This document shows, piece by piece, positions 1-11,500 of a stretch of 64,000 nt of DNA (the stretch's first letter is position 1; every line of letters starts with the position of its first letter). The translations under genes were made by a program, and so were the position numbers. The DNA is from JBHOQX01 sp042408595 (GTDB lineage: Bacteria; Chloroflexota; Chloroflexia; Chloroflexales; Roseiflexaceae): the NCBI GenBank assembly GCA_042408595.1, contig JBHOQX010000054.1, positions 1 through 64,000 of the forward strand, given 5' to 3'. The notes below the pieces were generated by a model. That model was given only the letters and a program-made list of their open reading frames with translations. It was not told the origin of the DNA and made no database searches.

Positions 1-200
1 GGCCGCCGCTGCGCAACCGAACAATGATCGCATCCAAGGCCGCGCGCTGGTCAATCCGTTGGCGTCCAGTCGGCTTGGGTGGGTCGTACTCGGCCAAAAT
101 CGGAATGATTTGCTCCCACAGATCATCTGGCACGCGCCAGACGGTGGGCAGTTCCTTTGGTTGCTTTCGGGTACGTGGCAGTGCGTGCGCTCCTTCCTCA
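1..200 (-). mobile_element. IS5-type transposase, N-terminal fragment running off the left edge
   Basis: Read on the minus strand, the first 200 bases encode a peptide containing VPDDLWEQIIPILAEYDPPK followed by GRQRIDQRAALDAIIVRLR. This is the conserved N-terminal helical domain of IS5-family transposases (DUF4096-type), which precedes the DDE catalytic domain. The catalytic domain would lie beyond the window. I found no ATG in the coding frame: the ATG codons near 210 and 224 are in another frame. So the start is unresolved, or the copy carries a frameshift. No terminal inverted repeat could be assigned in 200-400. The family call is confident; whether the element is active is unknown. Confidence 0.75.
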
Positions 201-404
201 TTTCTGCTGCACGGGATGGTACCATATACCCCAACGTTTTGAGATAGTTTCTTAGTACCAAAGTTTATATACCTGAACGACGCCCTCTGGTATAGTGTCT
301 TGCATGCACCTCGGCCCAGGTGTGACCCCGTTTCTTAACCTAAGCATCGTTTAGATCGACCGGCACATATTTCGTTTTGCCGTTATCATCCTGGGGGGCC
401 TAGC

Positions 405-3400
405 ATGCCATCTCGCCCCCGCATGCCCCTGTTCGTCTTGATAGTTGGCTGCTTCACGCTGTTGGGGGTCTTCGCACTTGTTGCCGGATACTTTTTCAGC
501 GACATCAATGCTCCTTTATCGGCGAACATCTTTTCCTCGCCCGAAGAACGCGCGGTGAAGGCGGCTTGGTCACGCGCCGAGTATTCCGGCGTGTTTGATT
601 ACACCAGCGACATCGTGCAAACCTCGAAGCCTCGCCCATCGATGGCGAATGTGGGTAAGAGCAGCCGCGAGGATACGCTGCACATCGAGGGCAGGACCAA
701 CCGCTTCGATCAGACGATGCAGATCAAGCTGTGGACGCAGGGCGGCAGCGTGGCGAACAGCGCGGACGCGATCGAGATCGAGGTGCATGGCGATCAGGTG
801 CGCGGCCGGCGCGCGGGCGAGACATGGCAACCGATGGAAAATTTTACCGGCACCTTCGCCCCGGGTGGCGATGTGCTGGGCTACCTGGCCGGAGCAACGC
901 ATTTTCGTACAATCGATCCGACGCGGGATGGGGGCGAGACGGGCGGCGTTCAACGCTATGGCTTCCAGCTTGACGGGCCGCGCTTTGCCAGTTATCTACG
1001 CGACCATTTTGAGCGCACGCTGCGGGAGCAGGGCAAACTGCCGCCAGGGGTGAGCCTGGCGACCTCAGACGTGTTTGGCGGCATGGCGGGCCGCGGCGAG
1101 GTGTGGCTGAACGAGCAGGGACTACCGCTCAAGCTAGTAGTTGACGTGGCGTTTCCGCCCACAGGCCAGGACCAGATTTCGGCCTCGATCACGACCTACT
1201 TCCATAAGTTCCGTCCACTGGATCAGGGCTGGTTAGAAAGCATTCGTAGCCAGGGCCTGGTTGATGGCACACTTGATTGGCTGCAACGTGTTGGGCGCAC
1301 CATCTTGATGCGCGATCCGAACCTGTTTCCCAACCTCCTGGCGATCTTGCTGATCAGCAGCTTTGCGTGGCTGCTGATCACCTATCGCGGATCGCGGCGG
1401 CTGCAACTGGCGATGGCGTTGCTTGTGATTCTGTCGCTGACGGTGGGCCAGCACCTTCAAGCCGAACACGTGGCGGCATTTGGGCGCGAGCAGGCGGCAG
1501 CGCAAGCGACAGCCAAACAGCAGGCAGCAACGCAGCAGGCAGCCACAACCAAGAACACGTTCAATCCGCACACCGACCCCCTTCAGGCAGCGGCCATCAC
1601 GGAGCAGGCCGCGCCCATCCTGGGTCCGACGCTGCAAACCACAACACAACCTGCCGCCGACAGCGATAACGATGCCGATGGCTTGACCTTTGCCCAGGAA
1701 ATCGCTATCGGTACCGACCCGGACGAAGCCGACAGCGACGGCGATACGCTGCCCGACGGCGCGGAAGTGCGCGGCTTTTCCACCAGCCAGAAATGGTACA
1801 CCGACCCGCTCAACCCCGACACCAACCAGGACGGCCTGCACGACGCGATAGAGTGCCCGCAGTTCGCCACCAGCGGCAGCACCACCTCTGGCACCGCCTG
1901 CCAGGATACGGACGGCGACACCACGCCCGACATCCTCGACGACGACAACGACAACGACGGCGTGCCCGACGATATCGACACATCACCGTTCAAAGTACTG
2001 GGCCAGAATCAGCCCTTCACCAACGCCAACCCGTTCAGGCTGAAAATTGATCAGGCCGGCAATAACCTCCCGTTGATCGTTGATTTCCAGATCACGCCGA
2101 CCAATCCGAACCACCTGACGTATGCCATGAACGTGCTGGACTGGCCCAGCGGCGACGTGCAAGGCCAGGTGCAGCGCCGTGCCAACAACAACGCCACTTT
2201 CCGCGATGTGGCCGCAGCTCAGGGGCAATCGCCCAGGCCCGGCGACGACAACGGCGATATGCGGCTGATCCCGATGATGGAGATCGAGATGGGCGGCGCG
2301 AACATTCCGCTGCCATTCACCACCGCACTCAGGCTCAGCACCTCGCTGGCGGACGCGGGCGGTGGCGCCGTCGATCTCGTCCAACAAGGCGGCGATGTTC
2401 GGCTCACCTTTCGCTTCCCCGACGCCGACGGGCGCTCGTTTGTGATCAACGAGGGCAGCTGTACCCAGCGCGGAGTTGAGGTTTATCCACGCACCTCGGT
2501 GACCAACAATGCCGCGATCACGCTTGCCAACAAAAATCTCACGGCCCTGGCGAACGGCGACCGCGTGATCACGATCTTGAAGGGGAACCAAAGCGTCGGC
2601 TGTACAAATTTGGGCAATGTAATCAACGGGCCCTACACCGATCGCATGGTCGATTTCGACAAACTGCAAGTGTATGGCGTTTCCGTACGAGAAAAGGACA
2701 CACAGGGCACGCTGGTGGCCTATGTGCCGCTGAATATGGTCACGGATGACCTGGGCGGCACCCGCGTGGCCTTTAGCGCACGAATGTTCTACAGCCCGCA
2801 GAACGGCTGGGGCGATCCGCAAAGTGTGCGCATGGTCTGGCTGGTACAGGTGCTCAACGACTCGTGCCGTCCCGCGCCGAGCAATGTTGATCCGAAGGGA
2901 TGGTGCGATAACGCAGCGAATTGGGTACTTAACGAACCAGCGGTGGTGCACACCTATGAAGAAAGCTGGCGGCTGGCGGGACTGGACGCCCGTGAAGACC
3001 AGGGAATGCAGGTCAACGCCATCTTTGAAGATCCGACGGATGGCGTGGATACCAGCAAAGATCTGGATGATAACCTGTGGAAGCTCGCAACTGGCCTGGA
3101 TGCCAGCCTCTTGTCAGGTCGTACGGATTTCACCTTCGATCAGATCGAAAGCCGCTTCGACAAAGACAGTAACGGCGCGATCCCCGATGGCGATGATCGG
3201 CTGTGGGACATTCCACGCGACAAACTGCGCGTCAAGGATTTTACGTTTCCGCAGCAAGATTATCTCGCCAAACTGCCGATGCAGCATAGCAAGGAGATTC
3301 TCGCCGAGTACTTCACCAACCCCGACGGCAGCGCCAAAGCCGCCTCGCCCACGCTGTTGTTTGTGCGGCAGGAACAATCTCGTACAGTCAACATCGAAAA

Positions 3401-6400
3401 TTCGAGCCTGGCAACAGTCAATGGCGCGGAGCTGACGCTTAACCTCGATCCCAACCAGACCAAAGTTTCAACGCTGGTCGGCATGCAGTGGGCCACCTAC
3501 CGCAAGGCCAGCACGGGCTGGGAACCATATCGCGTGGACGAGTACCTCCCGCGGCTTGACACAGTGTTGCGTCCGGTCTTGCAGGCCGATCCAAGTATCT
3601 ACGATCCCAATGACCCGAACCGCGAAGCCGCCCTGACGCAGGCCGTCAACATCGCCCAGTCGTTTTATATGTCTATGACCAATGGCGCGGCGCGGGTGAT
3701 CAAAATAGGCTCGGATGCGATTACTACGCAGCCGACTGTTCTGCTCGACCGAGACATTGCCGCGCAGGTCAGGTCGTATGGTCGCGCCGCTGGTTCCGGC
3801 GTCAAGGGCGTGACGATGGTCGTGGTCAACAAACTGGTCGATCTGGAGCCGATCACCAAAATTAAAACGCTGATTGCAACCTCCCAAAACGGCCCATCAA
3901 CCACCTTGAGCCAGAAGCTGCTCAAACTCAAAGGCTTTCTCGGCGGGAAGTTGACGGGGATCAAGGATCAGTTTAAGAAGCTGGCCCAGTTGAAAGCCTG
4001 GAAGAAAGGTGCGCTGATCGCGGGAGCGGTCGCGGTTGTAGTTGTGCTGGGGACTATCATTGGGCTTTCGGTGGGCTTGAGCGAGCACCAGCTTACTACT
4101 GCGGGCAAGGCCCTCGCCCTGGTTCTATCCACCATTGGGCTGTTGTTTACCGTGAAAAGTGTAGTACAGGCGGCTTCGGCAGCGGAAAAAGGCATGAAGA
4201 TTGCCGCTGTAGCCAAGCTGACCACCAAGGGTGTAAAAGCGGCGGCCATCGTCGGCCTGGTGCTTGAGTCCACCATCACGTTTGGCCTGTTTCTGTTTAC
4301 GGTGATCGCAGCCAAGATAACGCCGTTCAGCGTGGCCTTCAACGAAGCAATGGCGGTGATGGTCGGCAAGATCGCCGCCGCGGTTGTATTATTCGCCATC
4401 GCTATGATCCCGGTGGTCGGCCAGATCATCGCAGCAATTATTGGCGTGATTGACGCGCTGATCGGCATTATTTGCAGTGCCGTCCCTGAAAGTGTTGACA
4501 CGAAAGAAGGTAAGGAGGCGCGGAGCTGGCTGTGTGGCGGGATCAGCGGCTTACTGGCCGAGTATCTCACCTGGCGCTTTTACAGCAATGTGGTGATGGT
4601 CAACGCTGATGCACATGATCGCCTGCAAATCACCGGCTTCAACGTCAGTCTCGTACGGCCTGAGCAGGGCTACAGCGTGGGCAATAGCGTCAACCTGAAC
4701 CTTGATGTTCAGAACACCCTGCAACTGAATGTCAACCACAGCCCGATTCCATTCGTTCCCATTCCGCTATCCGGCGCTGAATACCAGCCGGGCGTGTTTT
4801 GGTATAAGAGTTGGATGTCGGCCTTTTACTTCTGGCAGTTCAACGTTGACACCTTAATCTCATCCACCTTCCAATACCGGCTGCAGGCCAATGCCAGCGA
4901 CTTCCACAACAAGCTTGAGCTTAACCAAATCAAGAGCGAGTGGCGGCGGCAGCGCAGCAATAACCGCATCGCGATGGACCCGGAAGGCATACTCGGCCTC
5001 GACCCTGGCCCGTTCCAGCTGGATAAATTCGTGAGTCAGGCATTTCCACTGCCGGAAGCGGGCTTGAATAAGCAGATCGATGCGTTTCTGTCGGAAGCGC
5101 AGGCGGTTCCGGCCCAGGAGTGCTGGAACATTCCCGCCGGAGCGTTCAACGTTCCCGTGTGTTATATTCGCACGAAATCTGAGACGACCCATCTGCCCAT
5201 CGGCAAGAGCCTCTCCTTCGATGTGTTCCCCGCCACGCTGGATGGCTTCTACCAGTTGACCGACCGGCAGGGTGGCAAGGCGCTGGCCTGGGATGCCGCG
5301 TTCCCGCGCTTGAAGGACGCCGATGGCGACGGCCTGCGCAACACTGTTGACGGCGGCGCCGATCCCAACGATGCTACCTGGGACACCGACGGCGATGGCC
5401 TGACGGATGCCTATGAGCTGGAAAAAGGCACCGATCCGGCGAAGGCAGATCAGGACGGCGACGGCCTCAATGACCGCCAGGAGCTACGCTGGGGAACGAA
5501 CCCGCAAACCGCCGATACCGACGGTGACGGCTTGACGGATAAAGAAGAGATCGACGGCTGGGACTTTCCGTACAGCATCCAGGGCAATACCGCGATCTAC
5601 ACACATGTGTCGTCCGATCCGCTGCTCCGCGACACCGACGGCGACACGCTCAGCGATATGCAAGAGCGGACCTACCGCTTCAACCCGCGCGTCAGCAACG
5701 AGCCCAATGTGTTTTCGTACACCGCGACGTTGGAGGAAACCGACGCCGCTCCATATCCAGGCAACTCCGGCATCTGCTCGCGGCTCCAGCTCACGAAGCT
5801 GATCGCCAGCAATAACGCTCAATACGATTGGTTGCAGTTGGAGGGGCAATGGCAGCCGATCTACCGATGGAATACAGTTACCGACTTATGGCCTGCGAGT
5901 GATAGATGTGGCAGCGCGAACGATGGGTGGACAGTTCAGCTCTACACGGATATGGACTCACCGAGGTTGATAGCCGAATTCGTAGTCAGGCTGAACAGCT
6001 ACGGTGATCGCATCTACACCCTCAGTGACGGTAGTCGCCTTGCGTTCACAGTCATGCAGCACCAGTCGCCGCCCATCACGGGTGGATGGACAGCAAGCGA
6101 TGGCATTGTACGGCCCGGCACCACCCTCTTCTACAAAGGCATTGCCAGCAACCGCACAAATGAGTACGCGCGCGGCCTGCTGACCGGACAGATCAGCACT
6201 CCCGCCGGATCGTTGGGCAATCCGGCGTACCAGAGCTTCCACATGCAGCCGCAGGAGCAATTGAATCTCACAGGGTACCAAACGATCCCGCCCAACCAGC
6301 CCTCCGGCGAGATCACCTTCAACCAGACCGCTGGCGCGCTGGTCACGAATCCATACGCAGGTACGGATAGCACGCGCCCCAGTCTGCTCCTGCACCTCGA

Positions 6401-8402
6401 TGACGGCACTGATGCCGCCACCTTCCTGGACGACTCGGGCAACTTCCGGCGGCGCAATGGCGTCTGCTCTGGCACATCCTGCCCCGCCGTCGTTGACAGT
6501 CCGCAGGGCTACGCGGCGCAGTTCGACGGTGTGGATGATACCATTGCCGTGAACGCTAGCAGCGAGCTCAAGTCGAAAAACACCACTCTCTCGGCCTGGT
6601 TCAAGGCGGATAGCGATGTGAGCCAGTATCGGGTGCTGCTGGCGGACGAAGGGGCGGGTGGCTCGAAGAGTATGCGCCTGATCCTGATGCAGGGCAGCGG
6701 CGAGCTGCGCTTCGACTTCATCGCAGGCGGCGTTTATCGAGCGGTCGCAACCCCCACCGGCGGTTATAACGATGGGCTGTGGCATCATGTCGCTGCGGTG
6801 CGCGACGATACTACCAAAACCCTCAGGCTCTACATTGACGGATTTCGGCGCGCCGCCGGCAGCTACAGTGGCGATGTCGATCTCGCGCCCAGCGATCCGC
6901 TGTGGATCGGTCGCTCGCCCTACAACGGCGGCGTCTATCCATTCAAGGGCCAGCTCGACGAAGTAGCAATTTATCCCTACGCGCTGACCGACACGATGAT
7001 CCAATCCCTGGTCACATATCGCAGCGGCGGCGGCCTGGTGCGGTTTGACGATCCACCAGCAGCCAGACAGTTCAAGACTATTCAGTATGACGGGTTGACG
7101 ACATCGAACTACGCGGAGAACCTGAATGATCGCCTGCCTGGCACCTGCGACAACAGCGGGCGTTGCCCGATCTCCGGCCTTCCGGGCCGCTCCGGCCAGG
7201 CGGCCTACTTCGACGGCAACGATCTAGTAACCGTACGGAACGTCCCTGTTGCGCAAGACGGTGACTATGTCTTTTCGGCCTGGATCAAACCAGAGCAGAT
7301 GGGCGGTACTATCGCCTCGGTGTTGCATCGCGAAGGTTCGGGTTCGGTAAATGGCGTACGCATTCGCCTGACCAACGACGGCATTGTCGTGGCGCATCGG
7401 CGCTCAGCCGACCACATTACGCGCGCTGCCACCACGGGCGATCTCGCTGGCGCATGGCACCATATCGCCGCCGTCCGTAACTACACCGACATAGGTACCG
7501 GCTACTCCCTATGCCTTGACGGCCGGTATCTCGCAACAACCGAGGTCGTCGATCAGGAACCGGGCTTTGATCCGTCGTCTCCGGCGGTGTATGCCATCGG
7601 GAACGGCTTCCGAGGCATGATCGATGAGGTACGGTTTGACGAAGTATCGATCGAGAGTCAGGACAGGTATCAGGAGGAGAATCCCGACGTTACGGCGAAG
7701 GTCGGCCAGATTTTTCGTGCAGCGCCCCGGGCGCTCTACCACCTCGACGAACAGGTGAGCGGGACGTTTGCTTTTGCTGATGTGGCGGCATCGCGTCCGA
7801 TGACTTGCATCGCTGGCACCTGCCCAGTCGTCGGCGTGAAAGGACAGTTTGGCCTGGCAGCACACTTCGACGGTATCAATGACTATATCTTTGGGCCGCT
7901 GGTGTCAACCGCAACCCAGGATATTGCGCTGACCGCCTGGGTCAACTGGGCCGGTCCCAATGGCCGCAAGCAGATCATCGCATATAACGGCGATACCAGC
8001 CGCAGTGGGTATGGATTGTTTATCGCCGCGGATGGTACACTCGCCATTTTGAACGGCGGCGTCGGCTATGCCTACTCCAATACTGTCCTGCCGAGCAATA
8101 CCTGGCAGCACATCGTGGTTACGCGCGAATACGTTTTCAGTTACGCTACGATGACCGGCGCTTACACCTGGAAGCTGTACCTCAACGGCTCCGAGCAACC
8201 CCTGAGCAGTAATCCCGCGCCAAATCCACCGACGGATGCATTCAGCATCGGCGCAACGTATGTTGGCGCAGAATCGTTCAATGGGCGCATTGATGAAGTC
8301 GCGCTGTACGAAACCCGGTTGAGCGCGCGCCAGGTGGCCGACCTGGTAGTGGTCACCTGCCGAATGGTGCGTGCAATGTCAACACCACTTCGAAGGCATT
8401 AG
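405..8402 (+). CDS. Giant multi-domain surface protein, 5' part of a frameshifted gene (TSP3 + LamG)
   Basis: 2665 codons from ATG 405, preceded by a G-rich stretch (GGGGGG) about 8 bases upstream. An N-terminal signal anchor covers residues ~7-29, and two further hydrophobic segments ~308-348. Calcium-binding thrombospondin type 3 repeats (DxDxDG-type, for example DSDNDADGL) lie at ~416-529 and again at ~1636-1719. A strongly hydrophobic cluster occupies ~1200-1360. Three LamG/concanavalin-A-like domains, each with an AQFDGVDD-like start and an IDEV-like end, lie at ~1992-2206, ~2226-2412 and ~2442-2647. The last 10 or so residues (RMVRAMSTPLRRH) do not fit a LamG end; the sense continues in another frame into the 8519-12505 reading frame. 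The likely role is cell-surface adhesion or carbohydrate binding, an inference from domains. Base composition is visibly less GC-rich than downstream genes. Confidence 0.8.
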   Translation: MPSRPRMPLFVLIVGCFTLLGVFALVAGYFFSDINAPLSANIFSSPEERAVKAAWSRAEYSGVFDYTSDIVQTSKPRPSMANVGKSSREDTLHIEGRTNRFDQTMQIKLWTQGGSVANSADAIEIEVHGDQVRGRRAGETWQPMENFTGTFAPGGDVLGYLAGATHFRTIDPTRDGGETGGVQRYGFQLDGPRFASYLRDHFERTLREQGKLPPGVSLATSDVFGGMAGRGEVWLNEQGLPLKLVVDVAFPPTGQDQISASITTYFHKFRPLDQGWLESIRSQGLVDGTLDWLQRVGRTILMRDPNLFPNLLAILLISSFAWLLITYRGSRRLQLAMALLVILSLTVGQHLQAEHVAAFGREQAAAQATAKQQAATQQAATTKNTFNPHTDPLQAAAITEQAAPILGPTLQTTTQPAADSDNDADGLTFAQEIAIGTDPDEADSDGDTLPDGAEVRGFSTSQKWYTDPLNPDTNQDGLHDAIECPQFATSGSTTSGTACQDTDGDTTPDILDDDNDNDGVPDDIDTSPFKVLGQNQPFTNANPFRLKIDQAGNNLPLIVDFQITPTNPNHLTYAMNVLDWPSGDVQGQVQRRANNNATFRDVAAAQGQSPRPGDDNGDMRLIPMMEIEMGGANIPLPFTTALRLSTSLADAGGGAVDLVQQGGDVRLTFRFPDADGRSFVINEGSCTQRGVEVYPRTSVTNNAAITLANKNLTALANGDRVITILKGNQSVGCTNLGNVINGPYTDRMVDFDKLQVYGVSVREKDTQGTLVAYVPLNMVTDDLGGTRVAFSARMFYSPQNGWGDPQSVRMVWLVQVLNDSCRPAPSNVDPKGWCDNAANWVLNEPAVVHTYEESWRLAGLDAREDQGMQVNAIFEDPTDGVDTSKDLDDNLWKLATGLDASLLSGRTDFTFDQIESRFDKDSNGAIPDGDDRLWDIPRDKLRVKDFTFPQQDYLAKLPMQHSKEILAEYFTNPDGSAKAASPTLLFVRQEQSRTVNIENSSLATVNGAELTLNLDPNQTKVSTLVGMQWATYRKASTGWEPYRVDEYLPRLDTVLRPVLQADPSIYDPNDPNREAALTQAVNIAQSFYMSMTNGAARVIKIGSDAITTQPTVLLDRDIAAQVRSYGRAAGSGVKGVTMVVVNKLVDLEPITKIKTLIATSQNGPSTTLSQKLLKLKGFLGGKLTGIKDQFKKLAQLKAWKKGALIAGAVAVVVVLGTIIGLSVGLSEHQLTTAGKALALVLSTIGLLFTVKSVVQAASAAEKGMKIAAVAKLTTKGVKAAAIVGLVLESTITFGLFLFTVIAAKITPFSVAFNEAMAVMVGKIAAAVVLFAIAMIPVVGQIIAAIIGVIDALIGIICSAVPESVDTKEGKEARSWLCGGISGLLAEYLTWRFYSNVVMVNADAHDRLQITGFNVSLVRPEQGYSVGNSVNLNLDVQNTLQLNVNHSPIPFVPIPLSGAEYQPGVFWYKSWMSAFYFWQFNVDTLISSTFQYRLQANASDFHNKLELNQIKSEWRRQRSNNRIAMDPEGILGLDPGPFQLDKFVSQAFPLPEAGLNKQIDAFLSEAQAVPAQECWNIPAGAFNVPVCYIRTKSETTHLPIGKSLSFDVFPATLDGFYQLTDRQGGKALAWDAAFPRLKDADGDGLRNTVDGGADPNDATWDTDGDGLTDAYELEKGTDPAKADQDGDGLNDRQELRWGTNPQTADTDGDGLTDKEEIDGWDFPYSIQGNTAIYTHVSSDPLLRDTDGDTLSDMQERTYRFNPRVSNEPNVFSYTATLEETDAAPYPGNSGICSRLQLTKLIASNNAQYDWLQLEGQWQPIYRWNTVTDLWPASDRCGSANDGWTVQLYTDMDSPRLIAEFVVRLNSYGDRIYTLSDGSRLAFTVMQHQSPPITGGWTASDGIVRPGTTLFYKGIASNRTNEYARGLLTGQISTPAGSLGNPAYQSFHMQPQEQLNLTGYQTIPPNQPSGEITFNQTAGALVTNPYAGTDSTRPSLLLHLDDGTDAATFLDDSGNFRRRNGVCSGTSCPAVVDSPQGYAAQFDGVDDTIAVNASSELKSKNTTLSAWFKADSDVSQYRVLLADEGAGGSKSMRLILMQGSGELRFDFIAGGVYRAVATPTGGYNDGLWHHVAAVRDDTTKTLRLYIDGFRRAAGSYSGDVDLAPSDPLWIGRSPYNGGVYPFKGQLDEVAIYPYALTDTMIQSLVTYRSGGGLVRFDDPPAARQFKTIQYDGLTTSNYAENLNDRLPGTCDNSGRCPISGLPGRSGQAAYFDGNDLVTVRNVPVAQDGDYVFSAWIKPEQMGGTIASVLHREGSGSVNGVRIRLTNDGIVVAHRRSADHITRAATTGDLAGAWHHIAAVRNYTDIGTGYSLCLDGRYLATTEVVDQEPGFDPSSPAVYAIGNGFRGMIDEVRFDEVSIESQDRYQEENPDVTAKVGQIFRAAPRALYHLDEQVSGTFAFADVAASRPMTCIAGTCPVVGVKGQFGLAAHFDGINDYIFGPLVSTATQDIALTAWVNWAGPNGRKQIIAYNGDTSRSGYGLFIAADGTLAILNGGVGYAYSNTVLPSNTWQHIVVTREYVFSYATMTGAYTWKLYLNGSEQPLSSNPAPNPPTDAFSIGATYVGAESFNGRIDEVALYETRLSARQVADLVVVTCRMVRAMSTPLRRH

Positions 8403-8518
8403 GACGAGCACAGCTCTTTACCGTCCAGGCGTTCACCATTCGGCCTCTAGCCACTACCGCCGACCTGTTCCGCTACCAGGCGGCCTGGCTGGAAGAACGT
8501 AAAATCTTTGCGCTCACA

Positions 8519-11500
8519 GTGGACGCCGAAGCGCCGCAGTCAATCCTGCGCTCCGATGCGCTCTACCGCGCCAATCAAGACGTGGTACTGCTGGCCAACG
8601 CAACCGACAAAACCACATCGGTGTCCAAAGTTGAGTTTGGCGTCAATGGCGCATGGACCACCGCTGAACCCTGTATCGATGCCAACGGCGACGCCGCGTG
8701 GTGCCCACTCTTCGATCCTCGTACGAGTGGCGAAGGACGCTACACCCTCCAAACTCGTGCAACCGACGTCGCGGGCAACGTTGAAACACCCGGCCCTGGC
8801 ATGACGGTGCTGGTGGACGCCACCGCGCCATACGTCACCCTGAGCACGGATGGCACGCTCGCCCGCCCGCAGCAAGACCCGACCAACCCCACCGGCTGGT
8901 TGGTTGCGCTCACGGGTACAATCAGCGATCCCAAACTTACGAGCGGCGACGACGGCAGCGGCGTCAAGAGCCTGCTAATCACGCTGGTTGACGGCAACGG
9001 CAACGCGGTGGGCGAGGGCGGGCAACCTGCGACGATCGCCAACGGGACGTGGAGCCTCAAATATGCGTTCGCCAGCGCCAGCTTCGCTGGGCAATTCAAA
9101 GTACGTGCAGAAGCCATGGATAACGTCGGCAACAAGCGCACCGTCGAGCTGGCGACGCTGAACCTGGATGCCAAGTCGCCCACGGTCATGCTTGATCGCT
9201 CCGATCCCAGGGCGCTGCCCGGCCAACTGCGCGGCGTCGTACGCGATACCGCCTCGCCCTCGGATGGCGTGCTTGATCTGCCCTTCGAGGAACCGGCGGG
9301 CGCAAGTACCTTTACCAACTCGCTGCCCAACGCTGGCACGGCCACCTGTCTGGATACAACCTGTCCACAGGCCGCGATCACCGGCAAGTACGGGCGCGGC
9401 GTGCAATTCGACGGCAGCAACGACATGTTGAACGCCGGGCCGGTTGACCTTGCGAATCGCTCGTTTACGATTGCCTTCTGGGCCAAGCCGTCCACGCTCA
9501 ACCGTTCGGGATTGATCGTCAGCCAGGGAGCCAGCGCAACCAGCCAGGGCCTGCACATCGGCTTCCGCGAGAACAATAGCTTCACCTGCGCCTTCTGGAG
9601 CAACGATCTGGACACGCCCGCGTACGCCGACCTGGATTGGCATCACTGGACCTGTAGTTACGACACCAGCTCTGGCATCCACACGATCTACCGTGACGGC
9701 GTTCAGGTAGCGCAGCGAGTTGCGCCGCAGGGCTACAGCGGCAGCGGCGATCTGTTCATCGGCGGATGGCCCAGCTTTGGCAACTATTACCAGGGCGCGC
9801 TCGATGACCTGCGCGTCTTCCGGCAGGCCCTGAGCCCGCAGGAAATTCGTGACCTGGCGCGGCCCACAGCGGCAGGCGTCGCGGGGGTGGACGTGGCCTT
9901 TAGCTCAGCCCTGCCCGGCTCAGTCTTTTTCAACGATCGCGGGCCGACGGGTCAGGTTCTGCACCTGCCACTGGAAGACCAGCTTGCCTCAACGGGCGTA
10001 CTCAGCGTTACGAACGTAGTCAACGGAAATCGCGTACAAGGGTGCAGTGGCGCAAGCTGTCCCAAAGTCGCCGCGCTTGGGCATAATGGCAATGCCTTCT
10101 CCTTTGACGGCGTAGATGATTTCGTACGAATTGACGATCCGGCGCTCGACTTCAGCGCGGGGCAGTTCAGTCAATCGGCCTGGATCTACCCCACGGCCAC
10201 CGATGGAGCGTATCACGCCTTCCTCGGCTACCAGGGCAGCGGGCCTTCTACCCAACGCGCGCCCGGCCTGTGGGTGTACAACAACACCTCGGTCCATGGC
10301 GGCTTCGGTGACGGCGCGAATTGGAACACTTTCGACGTGGAGAATGTGCTGCGGCTGAATGCATGGAACCATGTGGCTACCACATTCGACGGCACAACCT
10401 ATCGACTGTTTGTTGATGGCGTCGAACGGCATGCCACCACCAACTTTGCCGGACGGAAGCCCTATCCCCAGCCGCACCTGGAGATCGGCCGCGTTGACAA
10501 TTATTTCCAGGGGCGGATCGACGAGGTCCCCATTTTCAACCGCGCCCTGTCCGCCGCCGAGATCGATGCGTTGTACCGTGGCACCGACGCGGTGCTGCGC
10601 CTGACCTTCGATGACAACGAGGCGATCAACGGCGCGTCGATCGCCGATAGCTCCGGCTGGCAGCACAACGGCACGCTCACCACCGGCGTGGATGACGCTG
10701 CTGCCAAGCTCACGCCTGGCATCGTCGGCGCAACCGCGATGCAGTTCGACGGCATCGACGACCGCGTGGAGATCGCCAAGACGCGCGCGCTGCAGCTCAC
10801 CACCGGAACGATCGCGGCCTGGTTCAAGACCGCGCCTGCCCCTAACTATCAGGTCATCCTCTCCGACGAGAGCGTGGGCGGCACATCGATCGTCCGCGCC
10901 TATCGGCTGATCATTGCCCCCGATGGTCGCCTGCTGTTTGACTTCACAACAGATAACCGTGCGACGATCCACTGGTTCGATACAAGTGTCACCGTGACGG
11001 ATAACCAGTGGCATCACGTGGCGGTGCTGCGTGATGATGCCGCCAAGACTGTGCGCGTCTATCTCGACGGTGCGCTGCGTGTAACCCAGAATTATACCGG
11101 CGCGATCGATACCACGAATAATCCGCTCTGGATCGGTATGACGCCGTATGCTGGCGGTTTCTACAAGTTCAAGGGAGCGATCGACGAGGTGATGCTCTCG
11201 CCGCACGTGTTGAACGATCTGGAAGTCAAAGCGCTCGCTGCTCAGGGCTGGCGCAGCGCAACTGTGGGACAACCAAACAGCGTCCAAACCAGCTGGAACA
11301 TACCGTTGCCCACGGGCCTGGAAGGCGCATACAACATCGATCTGCGGGGTCGCGACGCGGTGGCGAACATTGCGACTGCAGATCTGAACCAGGCTGCGTG
11401 GAGCGGCATGATCGATACACTGGCGCCACGCGTCAGCTTCACCCGCCAGGTGCTGGGCGGCGGCTCAACTATCCGCACGCGCTATACCCTGACCGCCACC

